From Tautonia plasticadhaerens (GTDB lineage Bacteria > Planctomycetota > Planctomycetia > Isosphaerales > Isosphaeraceae), in NCBI RefSeq assembly GCF_007752535.1, contig NZ_CP036426.1, forward strand, positions 5,766,001 through 5,830,000: a stretch of DNA of 64,000 bases, given 5' to 3'. Both the position numbers and the translations under genes were made by a program. The notes beneath the pieces were generated by a model. It was not told the origin of the DNA and searched no databases. It saw nothing but the letters and a program-made list of their open reading frames with translations. Below, piece by piece: positions 50,163 through 58,318 of this stretch (position 1 is its first letter; each line of letters begins with the position of its first letter).

Positions 50163-51623
50163 ATGCGCTACAGCCTGAAGGAGTCCCGGCTCGGCCTGAG
50201 GAACTCGACCACCCGGATCCCCTTCCGCTACGGCGCCGCCACCCTGAGCCGATGCCCGCAGGCGGTCCTCGAGGTGGACATCGAGGTCGACGGCCGCGTG
50301 CATCGGGGTTGGTCGGGCGACTGCCTCCCCCCCGGCTGGTTCGACAAGACCCCGGGCCGATCGTATCGCGACCAGGTCACCGACCAGCTCTCCTCGATCC
50401 GCCTGGCCCGGACGGCTCTCTCCGAGCGGGCCGGGCGGCCGGGCGCGTTCTTCGAATCCTGGGTCGACGCGAACCTCGAAGTCCGTCACGCGGCGGCCGG
50501 CCTGGGGTTCAACCCGCTGCTTGCCTCCTTCGGGATCAGCCTGGTGGAGCGGGCCGTGATGGATGCCCTGGCGAGGGCGAGCGGGCTGAGCTTCGCCGAC
50601 GCGGTCCGGGGCGACCTCTATGGGATCGACCTGGGGGTCGTCGAGCCCTCGATGTCCGGGACGAGGCCCGCCGACTGGCTGCCCGGGGCGCCGAGGCGGT
50701 GGGTCTTCGTCCGTCACACCGTCGGCCTCGGCGACCCGCTCACCCGGGCCGAGATCCCCGAGGAGGATCGGGTCGACGACGGGCTCCCGCAGGCGCTGGA
50801 GACCTACGTGGAACGGGCCGGGCTCCGCTACTTCAAGGTCAAGCTGTCGGCCGACCCGGACGCGGATCGGGCCCGGCTCGTCGCCGTGGCCGGGGTCGTC
50901 GAGCGGCATCGGGGCCCGGATTACGCCGTCACGCTCGACGGCAACGAGCAGTTCACGTCCGCCGACGCGTTGCTCGGCCTGTTCGAGGTCCTTCGCAGCG
51001 AGGCCCGGCTGCAAACCCTCCTGAACAACGTCGTCGCGATCGAGCAGCCCCTGGAGCGGTCGATCGCGCTCGACGAGTCGGCCGCCGAGGGCGTGCGGTC
51101 GCTCTCGGCCTGGCGTCCGGTGATCATCGACGAGTCGGACGGGACGACCGACGCCTACCGGCGGGCCCTGAAGGTCGGCTACCGCGGCGTGAGCAGCAAG
51201 AATTGCAAGGGGCCGACGAAGGCGATCCTCAACTCCGGCCTGACCTGGCTCCGGAACGACCGGGGCCGGCGGTCGGGCTTCCTGATGACGGGGGAGGACC
51301 TCTGCTCCGTCGGCGTGGTCCCGGTCCAGGCCGACCTCTGCCTGGTGGCGACCCTCGGCCTGGGGCATGTCGAGCGGAACGGCCACCACTACCATCCCGG
51401 GCTCTCCTACCTGCCGGAGGCCGATCGCCGGGCCGCCCTGGCCGCCCACCCCGACTTCCTCGCCGAGCAGGGCACGATCATCGGCCCGGTCGTCCGGGGC
51501 GGACGGTTCGAGATCGGCTCGATCGTCGACTGCGTGGGCTTCGGCTTCGCCGTCGAGCCGGATCCCGGCTCATACACCGGCGAGGAGGTCTGGGACTTCG
51601 ATTCGCTCGGCCTCGGCGGTTGA
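50163..51623 (+). CDS. Enolase-superfamily (mandelate racemase/muconate cycloisomerase-like) protein
   Basis: A 486-residue protein. The barrel shows the superfamily catalytic layout: a Lys pair in YFKVKLS (about residue 223), the metal ligands Asp in VTLDGNEQ (about 259), Glu in VAIEQPLER (about 293) and Asp/Glu in VIIDESDG (about 322), and a final Lys in SSKNCKG (about 343). The N-terminal capping domain is longer than usual (about 200 residues). Which acid is the substrate cannot be inferred. It is 90 nt downstream of mscL with a GAGG site. Confidence 0.82.
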   Translation: MRYSLKESRLGLRNSTTRIPFRYGAATLSRCPQAVLEVDIEVDGRVHRGWSGDCLPPGWFDKTPGRSYRDQVTDQLSSIRLARTALSERAGRPGAFFESWVDANLEVRHAAAGLGFNPLLASFGISLVERAVMDALARASGLSFADAVRGDLYGIDLGVVEPSMSGTRPADWLPGAPRRWVFVRHTVGLGDPLTRAEIPEEDRVDDGLPQALETYVERAGLRYFKVKLSADPDADRARLVAVAGVVERHRGPDYAVTLDGNEQFTSADALLGLFEVLRSEARLQTLLNNVVAIEQPLERSIALDESAAEGVRSLSAWRPVIIDESDGTTDAYRRALKVGYRGVSSKNCKGPTKAILNSGLTWLRNDRGRRSGFLMTGEDLCSVGVVPVQADLCLVATLGLGHVERNGHHYHPGLSYLPEADRRAALAAHPDFLAEQGTIIGPVVRGGRFEIGSIVDCVGFGFAVEPDPGSYTGEEVWDFDSLGLGG

Positions 51624-51634
51624 AGGGTCGCGGG

Positions 51635-52384
51635 TCAGTCGGACAATCCGCGGCGCCGGAGCGAGGGGCGACAATATTCGAGCAGGCCGAGGTCGGCGAG
51701 CTCCTCCTGGATCGACCCCCGGGTGGGTATCTCGAGCGAGGCCCGGACCCCGTCGACGAGGGCCCCGACGTACAGGTCCCGGGCCCTGGACAGGTTCTCC
51801 CGGACCCAGCCGGCCGAGACGGGCTTCCCCATCGCCCGGGTGAGGAGGGACGCCAGCCCGGGGGACTTCTCCTCGGGGTGCTTCATCCGGTGCTGGAGCA
51901 CCGTGTGCAGCGGCTGCCCGGTCTGCTCCTGGTGCCGGGCGAGGGAGGCCCAGGCCTGGGCCATCAGCTCCCGCTTCCAGCTCTCGGTGAACTGGCGGTC
52001 GAAGTCGGGTAGGCCGCCATCCGGGTCGGGCGGCTCGGGGACGCCCCCTTCGCCGATCGGCACCTCGACCCGGCGGCGCTTCCGGTGGTGGTCGACCATC
52101 AGGTTGCGCAGGGCCCGCTTGATGAAGTCCCGGAATCGGCCCCGGCTCGGGTCGGCGCGGTGGAAGTCGCCCCGGAGGAACCGGAGGGCGAATTCCTGGT
52201 CGAGATCGGCCGCGAGGTCCGGATCCCGGACCGCCCCCAGCAGATAGCGATGAACGGCGCCGGCGTATCGGGCCATCAGCTTCGTCTGGGCCGAAGAGAC
52301 GACGTCGGGGGGCCCGTTGTGGGCCTGGAAGACGAGATCCCACTCCGTCGAGATGCGGCTGAGGTGGACGGACTCGTCCCGCAT
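51635..52384 (-). CDS. Sigma-70 family (ECF-like, planctomycete type) sigma factor
   Basis: A 249-residue protein. I chose the ATG at 52384 (MRDESVHLSRISTEWD), which has GGGAGGGCG upstream; an in-frame ATG 60 nt earlier is less likely. Region 2 spans about 35-105: LMARYAGAVHRYLLGAVRDP, DLDQEFALRFLRGDFHRADPSRGRFRDFI, then LRNLMVDHHRKRRR. The C-terminal helices (about 160-230, LHTVLQHRMKHPEE and GKPVSAGWVRENLSRARDLYVGALVDGV) match region 4 of planctomycete ECF-like sigma factors. No anti-sigma gene is adjacent. It is divergent from a truncated response-regulator-like gene. Confidence 0.8.
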   Translation of the reverse strand: MRDESVHLSRISTEWDLVFQAHNGPPDVVSSAQTKLMARYAGAVHRYLLGAVRDPDLAADLDQEFALRFLRGDFHRADPSRGRFRDFIKRALRNLMVDHHRKRRRVEVPIGEGGVPEPPDPDGGLPDFDRQFTESWKRELMAQAWASLARHQEQTGQPLHTVLQHRMKHPEEKSPGLASLLTRAMGKPVSAGWVRENLSRARDLYVGALVDGVRASLEIPTRGSIQEELADLGLLEYCRPSLRRRGLSD

Positions 52385-52803
52385 CGCTCGCCCTCCCGGA
52401 CCGGCACTCGGGGATTCATGGACGCCGCGCAGCAGAGAAGCCATCCCAATTCTACAGGATCGCCGAGCCCATGTGATGCGCGGAGCGGTCGCCCCGACTC
52501 CGCCATTTTTCTGCAAACCGAAAGTCGTTTATCGAGAATGACTTGCGAAAATCTCCCGTCTTAAGACTCCCCGATTGCGTTAAAAAAATGACACCGAATC
52601 CTGACACTCCGGGAGGGAGACCGTACGGGGAATGGGGAGAGTCGGCCCCGGGGACGTCCCCGGGGCCGCCGGGCCGGGACGGACGATCGCGAAGGCCCGC
52701 CGAGGACGGATCAGGACGCATCAGCCCACCGGGCATCCGGCGGGGAGGGTCGTCGTCCGCCCGCTTCGGGGCGGGTCCCGAACCCAGACGAGAGGGCAAG
52801 CCT
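52385..52803. other. Divergent regulatory region between the ECF-like sigma gene and truncated regulator
   Basis: This 419-nt region has a pronounced A+T-rich core at 52500-52600, containing the 10-nt palindrome GTCTTAAGAC (52558-52567) and a run of seven A at 52582-52588. An in-frame ATG at 52588 could extend the regulator gene, but the resulting 70 residues are low complexity. It is the best candidate promoter/operator region in this part of the window. Confidence 0.5.
52558..52567. promoter_or_regulatory. 10-nt palindrome in divergent promoter region
   Basis: GTCTTAAGAC is perfectly self-complementary and lies in the A+T-rich core between two regulator genes. It could be an operator, but a 10-nt palindrome may also arise by chance. 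Confidence 0.3.
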
Positions 52804-53445
52804 GTGGAGACGGTCTCTCTGGTGCTGCCGGACGATCACCCGCTGGTCCAGCTCGGCTTCCGCGGGAAACTCCGGCTGGTGCACGGCGTCCAGGTCCGGG
52901 TGGCCGGCGTCTCGAGGCGGCCGAGGCACCGCCGACGGCTGCCGCCGACGAAGCGTCGGGCCCTGGTTTTAATGGCCTTCGGTTTCGGCCCGGTCGAGCT
53001 GGCCGAGCGTCTCGACCTCTGCCTGGAACGGGCCGAGGCGCTCCACGAGGAGCTGACCCGGAAGCTGGGGCTGGACCGGATCGCCCGGCAGGTCCGATCT
53101 GCGATCCTCGCCGGGATGGTCACGCCGATCGGCCCGCAGCCCCCCGAGATCCCGAACCGGCAGCACCCATCCTCCGACCTATCCCGGCCGACCGGCGAGG
53201 GGGCTTCGATGATCGACGAGGACCTGGTCCGGGTCTTCTTCCCGGACGCCCTGGCCGCCTCCCGGGGCGATCGGGGCTGGCAGATCGTGCTCAACTCCGC
53301 CGCCCGGCCCCGGACGATCGGCGAGGGGACGACCGAACGCGAGGCCTGGGCCGACGCCTCCCTCCATCTCTGGGAGGACGAGTGGTTCCGGCCGATCCTC
53401 GTGCAACTGCGGACCATGTGGTCGGAGCAGCCGGGGCAGGCTTGA
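52804..53445 (+). CDS. Truncated NarL-type response regulator-like protein
   Basis: A 213-residue protein using a GTG start at 52804 (VETVSLVLPDDHPLVQLGF). Residues 4-30 look like the opening of a receiver domain, including the DDHPLV acidic pair, but the phosphorylated Asp, Thr/Ser and Lys strands are missing. Residues 48-103 resemble a LuxR/GerE helix-turn-helix: LPPTKRRALVLMAFGFGPVELAERL then RAEALHEELTRKLGLDRIARQVRSAIL, in two parts. Residues 136-213 (from MIDEDLVRVFF) form a separate small domain with AWADASLHLWEDEWFRP. An in-frame ATG at 53209 with a GAGGGGG site could express that part alone. The assignment is by pattern only. Confidence 0.55.
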   Translation: METVSLVLPDDHPLVQLGFRGKLRLVHGVQVRVAGVSRRPRHRRRLPPTKRRALVLMAFGFGPVELAERLDLCLERAEALHEELTRKLGLDRIARQVRSAILAGMVTPIGPQPPEIPNRQHPSSDLSRPTGEGASMIDEDLVRVFFPDALAASRGDRGWQIVLNSAARPRTIGEGTTEREAWADASLHLWEDEWFRPILVQLRTMWSEQPGQA

Positions 53446-53514
53446 CCCACCACCCCCGGCCGGGCGATCCTCGACCCCTCGGCGCCCCCATCGGGCCCGA
53501 GGGGAACCCCCGCC

Positions 53515-54507
53515 ATGATCCTCAGCACCGTCGTCGGCAGCTATCCCGTCCCGTCCTGGCTCCGCGCCTTCCCCTCGCTGGAGGCGAAACGGGACGCGAT
53601 GCTCGCGGTCCTGAAGATCCAGGAACTCGCCGGGCTCGACCTGATCGGGGACGGCGAGCTGGGCCGCTTCGACCCGAACCATCCCGAGACCAACGGGATG
53701 ATCGACGCCTTCATCCGGCCGATGGGGGGGATCTCCACCTCGCCGACCACCGCCCAGGTCCGTCGATGGCGGGCCGACCCGGCGATGCGCTACCGCTCCC
53801 GCCCCGCCGGGGTGGTCCTCGGGCCGATCGACGAGGGCTCCCTCGACCTGCCCGCCGAGGACGCCGAGGCGGCCGGGATGACCGACCGCCCCCGCAAGTT
53901 CACCGTCACCAGCCCCTACATGCTCGCCCGGGTCCTCCTCGACGACCACTACGGCGACCGGGAGGCCCTGGTCGACGCCCTCGCCGGGGCGCTCGCCCGG
54001 CAGGTCGAGGGGATCTCGGCCCGAGTCCTCCAGGTCGACGAGGCGAACGTCACCGGCAACCCCGACGACGGGCCGATCGCCGCCTCCGGGATCAACCGCG
54101 TCCTGCGGGCGTTCGCGGGGGAGAAGGCCGTCCACCTCTGCTTCGGCAATTACGGCGGCCAGGTGATCCAGCGCGGGACCTACGAGAAACTGGTCGCCTT
54201 CCTCAACGCCCTGGAGGCCGACCACGTCGTCCTCGAACTCGCCCGGAGGCCCGGCGACGACCTGGAAGCCCTGAAGGGGGTGGAACCCCGGATCGGCCTC
54301 GGCCTGGGGGTGATCGACATCAAGGACAACGTCGTCGAGGCGCCGGAGGAAGTCGCCCGACGGATCGAGCGGGCCTCGGAGGCGATCGGTCCGGATCGGA
54401 TCCGCTACGTCCACCCGGATTGCGGCTTCTGGATGTTGCCCCGGGCCGTCGCCGATGCCAAGATGCGATCACTCGTGCTCGGACGGGACCTGTTCGAGGG
54501 CCGCTGA
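53515..54507 (+). CDS. Cobalamin-independent methionine synthase (MetE) C-terminal-like protein
   Basis: A 330-residue protein matching the catalytic C-terminal half of MetE-type enzymes: TVVGSYPVPSWL at the start, LIGDGELGRF (about 43-52), LQVDEANV (about 180-187), HLCFGNYGG (His and Cys metal ligands, about 201-209) and RYVHPDCGFWMLPRAVADAK near the C-terminus with the last zinc Cys. Short homologues like this act on methylated thiols or methylcobamide derivatives rather than methyltetrahydrofolate. The partner is unknown. The gene stands between the regulator and the PqaA-like gene. Confidence 0.88.
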   Translation: MILSTVVGSYPVPSWLRAFPSLEAKRDAMLAVLKIQELAGLDLIGDGELGRFDPNHPETNGMIDAFIRPMGGISTSPTTAQVRRWRADPAMRYRSRPAGVVLGPIDEGSLDLPAEDAEAAGMTDRPRKFTVTSPYMLARVLLDDHYGDREALVDALAGALARQVEGISARVLQVDEANVTGNPDDGPIAASGINRVLRAFAGEKAVHLCFGNYGGQVIQRGTYEKLVAFLNALEADHVVLELARRPGDDLEALKGVEPRIGLGLGVIDIKDNVVEAPEEVARRIERASEAIGPDRIRYVHPDCGFWMLPRAVADAKMRSLVLGRDLFEGR

Positions 54508-54568
54508 GCCGAGGTCCCCTCGACGCGACGTCGCCTCGCCCCGACCCATCGAATCGGAGTCCCCCTCC

Positions 54569-55906
54569 ATGCCTCGTGCCCTGATCGCCCCCACCTTGTT
54601 CTTGCTGATGAGCGGCGCGGTGAAGGCCGACCTCACGTCCTACGTCCTGGCCCCCGACCCCAGCTTCTCCTGGGAGCTCTCGAAGAACGACACGACCCCG
54701 ACCGGCACCGTCAACCACATCGACCTGACCTCCCAGACCTGGCGGGGGATCCCCTGGACCCACCAGTTCCGCATCTATGAGCCGACCCGGGTCGACCACG
54801 AGGATTTCATGGTGCTGTTCATCACCGGCGGGAGCAGCCGGTCGGAGCATAAGCCGTCGGACGACCTCATGGCCTTCGCGTTGGCCAATGCCGCCGGCTG
54901 CCGGGTCGCCGTGCTGCCCCAGGTGCCGAATCAGCCCCTACTGGGGGACCGCTACGAGGACGACCTCATCAGCGAGACGTTCATGAACTTCCTCAAGACC
55001 GGCGAGCACGACTGGCCGCTCCTGCAACCGATGGTCAAGAGCGCCGTCCGGGCGATGGACGCCGCCCAGGAGTTCGCCGCGTCGAAGGGCAAACCCGTCG
55101 AGCGGTTCGTCGTCACCGGGGCGTCGAAGCGGGGCTGGACCACCTGGCTGACCGGCGCCGTCGACGACCGGGTCGCCGCCATCGCCCCGATGGTCATCCC
55201 GACCCTGAACATGAAGGAGAACGTCCGGAACCAGCTGGAACTCTGGGGCAAGTACAGCGAGCAGATCGAGGACTACACCCGGAGGGGCCTGACCGAGACC
55301 TTCGACACCGAGGACGGCCGCAAGCTCTGGCGGATCGTCGACCCTTATTTCTACCTCGACGCGATCGACGTCCCCGTGGTCCAGATCAACGGCACGAACG
55401 ACCGCTACTGGGCGCACGACTCGATGCGGTTCTACTGGGACGACATCCGGGGGGCCAAGTACGTCGTCAACCTGCCCAACGCCGGCCACGGGCTGGAGGA
55501 GCACCGCGAGTACGCGATCAACGGCGTCGGCGCCCTGGTCCGCCACGTCGCCACCGGCCAGGACGGCCCGGAGTTCTCCTGGAAGACGATCGACGGGGAC
55601 GGCGAGGCCGGCCTGGAGCTGAGCACCCCCCCCGGCCGACGGCCGAAGGCCGTGACCGTCTGGGTCGCCCGGTCCGCCGACCGCGACCTGCGGGACGACG
55701 CCTACGAGCCCTCGACGGTCGAAGCGGAGGGCACCGGGGGCGAGACGACCTGGACCTATCGGGTCGCGCGCCCCGATTCCGGTTCCGTCGCCGCGTTCTT
55801 CGACCTGACTTACGAGATCGAGGGGATCGACTTCCACCTCTCCACCCCGATCCACGAATTCCGGGCCGACCCCGCAGAGGACACCGGAGTGGGGGGGGCC
55901 GACTGA
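54569..55906 (+). CDS. PhoPQ-activated pathogenicity-related (PqaA-type) alpha/beta-hydrolase-like protein
   Basis: A 445-residue exported protein with signal peptide MPRALIAPTLFLLMSGAVKA. The family architecture is clear: YVLAPDPSFSWEL, TWRGIPWTHQFRIYEP, MVLFITGG, FVVTGASKRGWTTWL (nucleophile-elbow-like region, about residues 190-204), DPYFYLDAIDVPVVQINGTNDRYW and LPNAGHGL (His region). Ser sits in GASKRG rather than GxSxG, so hydrolase activity is unproven. PqaA homologues are under PhoPQ control in enterobacteria, but no such regulation can be inferred here. Its stop codon overlaps the MOSC start. Confidence 0.88.
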   Translation: MPRALIAPTLFLLMSGAVKADLTSYVLAPDPSFSWELSKNDTTPTGTVNHIDLTSQTWRGIPWTHQFRIYEPTRVDHEDFMVLFITGGSSRSEHKPSDDLMAFALANAAGCRVAVLPQVPNQPLLGDRYEDDLISETFMNFLKTGEHDWPLLQPMVKSAVRAMDAAQEFAASKGKPVERFVVTGASKRGWTTWLTGAVDDRVAAIAPMVIPTLNMKENVRNQLELWGKYSEQIEDYTRRGLTETFDTEDGRKLWRIVDPYFYLDAIDVPVVQINGTNDRYWAHDSMRFYWDDIRGAKYVVNLPNAGHGLEEHREYAINGVGALVRHVATGQDGPEFSWKTIDGDGEAGLELSTPPGRRPKAVTVWVARSADRDLRDDAYEPSTVEAEGTGGETTWTYRVARPDSGSVAAFFDLTYEIEGIDFHLSTPIHEFRADPAEDTGVGGAD

Positions 55907-56580
55907 TGGGATCGGTCGTCTCGGTCAACGTCGGCCGCCCCCGGCTCAAGCAATGGCGGGGGCGGACCACCTCGACCGGCATCTTCAAGGCGCCGGTCGC
56001 GGGCCGGGTCGCCGTCCGGCTCGAGAACCTCGACGGCGACCGCCAGGCCGACCTCTCCGTCCACGGCGGCCCGGACAAGGCGGTCTACGCCTACCCGGTC
56101 GAGCACTACGACGCCTGGCGGGCCGACCTGCCGGGCGTCGACCTCCCCTGGGGCGTCTTCGGCGAAAACCTCTCCTGCTCCGGCGGCTGGCTCGAAGACG
56201 GCGTCCGCATCGGCGATCGCTTCCGGATCGGCGACGCCGAATTCGAGGTCTCCCAGCCCCGGCTCCCCTGCGCGAAGCTCAACCTCCGCTTCGAGCGCAC
56301 CGACATGGTCAAGCGGATGCTCGCCTCCGGCCGGTTCGGCTTCTACTTCCGAGTCCTCCGGGAGGGCACGGTCGGGGCGGGGGATGCCATGGATCGGATC
56401 GCCGAATCCCCCTCCGACCTGACGGTCGCCGAGGCCGCCCGCCTGATGGCGATCGACCGGCGGGACCCCCGACTCCTCCGCCGGGCGGTCGGGGTCGAGG
56501 CCCTGCCCCGGGACTGGATCCGGGAATTCCGGGACCGGCTGGCGACGCTCGACGAGGAGCCTGCGACCCCGTCCGATTGA
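55906..56580 (+). CDS. MOSC domain-containing protein (YiiM-like)
   Basis: A 224-residue MOSC protein. The domain contains LSVHGGPDKAVYAYPVEHYD (about residues 48-67), WGVFGENLSCSG (about 84-95) and the conserved Cys in SQPRLPCAKLNLRF (about 120-133), which handles sulfur or hydroxylamine-type reductions with molybdenum cofactor in this superfamily. A C-terminal helical extension resembles the 3-alpha domain of YiiM. The start ATG overlaps the preceding stop by one nucleotide (TGATG), which implies coupled translation with the PqaA-like gene, an unusual pairing. Confidence 0.9.
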   Translation: MGSVVSVNVGRPRLKQWRGRTTSTGIFKAPVAGRVAVRLENLDGDRQADLSVHGGPDKAVYAYPVEHYDAWRADLPGVDLPWGVFGENLSCSGGWLEDGVRIGDRFRIGDAEFEVSQPRLPCAKLNLRFERTDMVKRMLASGRFGFYFRVLREGTVGAGDAMDRIAESPSDLTVAEAARLMAIDRRDPRLLRRAVGVEALPRDWIREFRDRLATLDEEPATPSD

Positions 56581-56674
56581 CGCCCGAGTCGCCTTGCCCT
56601 CCGCGACCGCTTCCGTTAACGTCCCGCCCGGAGCCCGGGCGGGATGGTCCCGGCGCGAGGAGCGGAGCGGAACG

Positions 56675-57370
56675 ATGAGCACGATCGCCCCGGAAGACGA
56701 ACTGGCGACGATCCCCTGGTTCCACCGGATCGACCTGGGAGGCGGCGTCACCACGCCCGGGATCGACGACACCGCGACCAAGCTCTCCCAGATCCGCATG
56801 CCCAGGGATCTGGGCGGCAAGACCGTCCTCGACGTCGGCGCCTGGGACGGCTTCTTCTCCTTCGAGGCCGAGCGCCGCGGCGCCTCCCGCGTCGTCGCCC
56901 TCGACGGGGGCGTCTGGAACGCCCCCCAGATCGGCCGCCGCGGGTTCGACTACGCCCGCCATGCCCTGGGCTCGAAGGTCGAGGACGTCACGCTCGAGGT
57001 CCTGGAGATGGGCCCCGGCAACCCCGGCGTCTTCGACGTGGTCTTTTTCCTGGGGGTGCTCTACCACCTGCCCCACCCCCTGACGGGCATCCTCCACGTC
57101 GCCTCCTGCACCCGGGAGATGCTCATCCTGGAGACGCACGTCGACCTGCTCGACATCGACCGCCCCGCCGTCGCCTACTACGGCCGGGACGAGTGCGCCA
57201 ACGACCCGACCAACTGGTGCGGCCCCAACGGGCTTGCCGTCGAGGAGATGCTCCGCACCGCCGGATTCGGCCGGGTCGTCGCCTTCCCCCCGATCCTGGA
57301 CGTGCATTACCCGGTCCGGGGGGCACAACCGGGCACCTTCGGTCGGATGGTCTTCCACGCCTGGAAGTGA
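56675..57370 (+). CDS. SAM-dependent methyltransferase (CmoB/DUF1698-like)
   Basis: A 231-residue Rossmann methyltransferase. I chose the ATG at 56675 (MSTIAPEDELATIPWFH), with GGAGCGG upstream. Motif I is KTVLDVGAWDGFFSFEAERRG (two halves, about 47-67) and the acidic position is VVALD. The segment VFFLGVLYHLPHPLTGILHV (about 123-142) matches the CmoB/tRNA-modification-like branch, as does NWCGPNGLAVEEML. The substrate (tRNA, lipid or sugar) is not determined. Confidence 0.8.
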   Translation: MSTIAPEDELATIPWFHRIDLGGGVTTPGIDDTATKLSQIRMPRDLGGKTVLDVGAWDGFFSFEAERRGASRVVALDGGVWNAPQIGRRGFDYARHALGSKVEDVTLEVLEMGPGNPGVFDVVFFLGVLYHLPHPLTGILHVASCTREMLILETHVDLLDIDRPAVAYYGRDECANDPTNWCGPNGLAVEEMLRTAGFGRVVAFPPILDVHYPVRGAQPGTFGRMVFHAWK

Positions 57371-57389
57371 CCGAGGAGGGCTTCCCCGC

Positions 57390-58289
57390 TCACCGACACG
57401 CCGAGACGAGCGCCCGGACGTAGTCTTCGAGCTGCGCCCGGCCGCCGAAGTCCATGCCCAGCGCCCGCAGCGTGCCCGTCTCGATCTGGTGCTTCGGGCG
57501 GGTCTGCTCGCCGAGGATCCGCCCCCCGGCGCCCGCCTCCCGGGCGATCGAGGCGACGTCGTATTCCGAGACGTAGAGGTCGTAGCAGTTGAACGACCGC
57601 CCCGCGACCGCCTCCGCCGGGGCGTCCAGCAGCACGCCGACGGCCCGCGCCACGTCGGCGGCGTGGACCTCCTTGCCGCCCGTCCGGCACGACACCTCGC
57701 GGCCTTCCACGAGGTCGCGGACGAGGCCGAACCACTTGCTCCGCTCGACCGGCCGGGCCAGCCCGTAGATGCCCGTCGGCCTCAGGGAGCAGATCGGCAT
57801 CCCGCCCTTGCCGAAACTGTGGACGAACGCCTCCAGGGCCGCCTTGTGGGCCCCGTAGTGGCTCCCCGGCCAGGTCGGGTGCGCCTCGTCGAGCGGGCGA
57901 TCGTCGAGGATCGAGTCGTAGACCGCACAGGTCGAGACGAACACGAACCGGCCGATCCCCGCCTGCTGTGCGGCCTGGAAGAGGCGGAGCGAGCCCATCA
58001 GGTTCGCCTCGGCGAAGGGGATCAGGTCCCCCTCGGCGCCGATGAAGCCGGGGCCCGGGCGGTCGAGCGCCGCGTGGACGACGCCGTCGCAGCCGTCCAG
58101 CAGCGGCAGCTCGCTCCCCTTGTCCCGGAGCGAGCCGGGGACCCACTCGATCGACTTCTCGAAGGGCTCGAATCCGCCCCGGTCGCTGCTCATCCGGTAC
58201 CAGCAGCGGAGCGAGTGGCCCCGCTCGGCGAGGAGGGAGACGACGTATCGGCCGAGGAAGCCGGTCGCCCCCGTGACGGCGATGTGCAT
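57390..58289 (-). CDS. NAD-dependent epimerase/dehydratase (extended SDR) protein
   Basis: A 299-residue Rossmann oxidoreductase. The NAD motif is MHIAVTGATGFLGRYVVSLL (residues 1-20, TGxxGxxG). The catalytic Ser is in FVFVSTCAVYDS. The YxxxK pair is in HYGAHKAAL (about residues 140-148), and LRPTGIYGLARP follows. It lies 29 nt downstream of the DUF1501 gene on the same strand and is probably part of that transcript. The substrate is unknown; sugar nucleotide or steroid-like substrates are both known in the family. Confidence 0.9.
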   Translation of the reverse strand: MHIAVTGATGFLGRYVVSLLAERGHSLRCWYRMSSDRGGFEPFEKSIEWVPGSLRDKGSELPLLDGCDGVVHAALDRPGPGFIGAEGDLIPFAEANLMGSLRLFQAAQQAGIGRFVFVSTCAVYDSILDDRPLDEAHPTWPGSHYGAHKAALEAFVHSFGKGGMPICSLRPTGIYGLARPVERSKWFGLVRDLVEGREVSCRTGGKEVHAADVARAVGVLLDAPAEAVAGRSFNCYDLYVSEYDVASIAREAGAGGRILGEQTRPKHQIETGTLRALGMDFGGRAQLEDYVRALVSACR

Positions 58290-58318
58290 GGTCGGCCAAC
58301 CCCCGGGGTCGGGACGGA

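Noticed and set aside
52588-52803. ATG at 52588 as start of the truncated regulator
   Set aside because: The extra 72 residues are low complexity and lie in the A+T-rich promoter region; the GTG at 52804 directly precedes the receiver-like strand.
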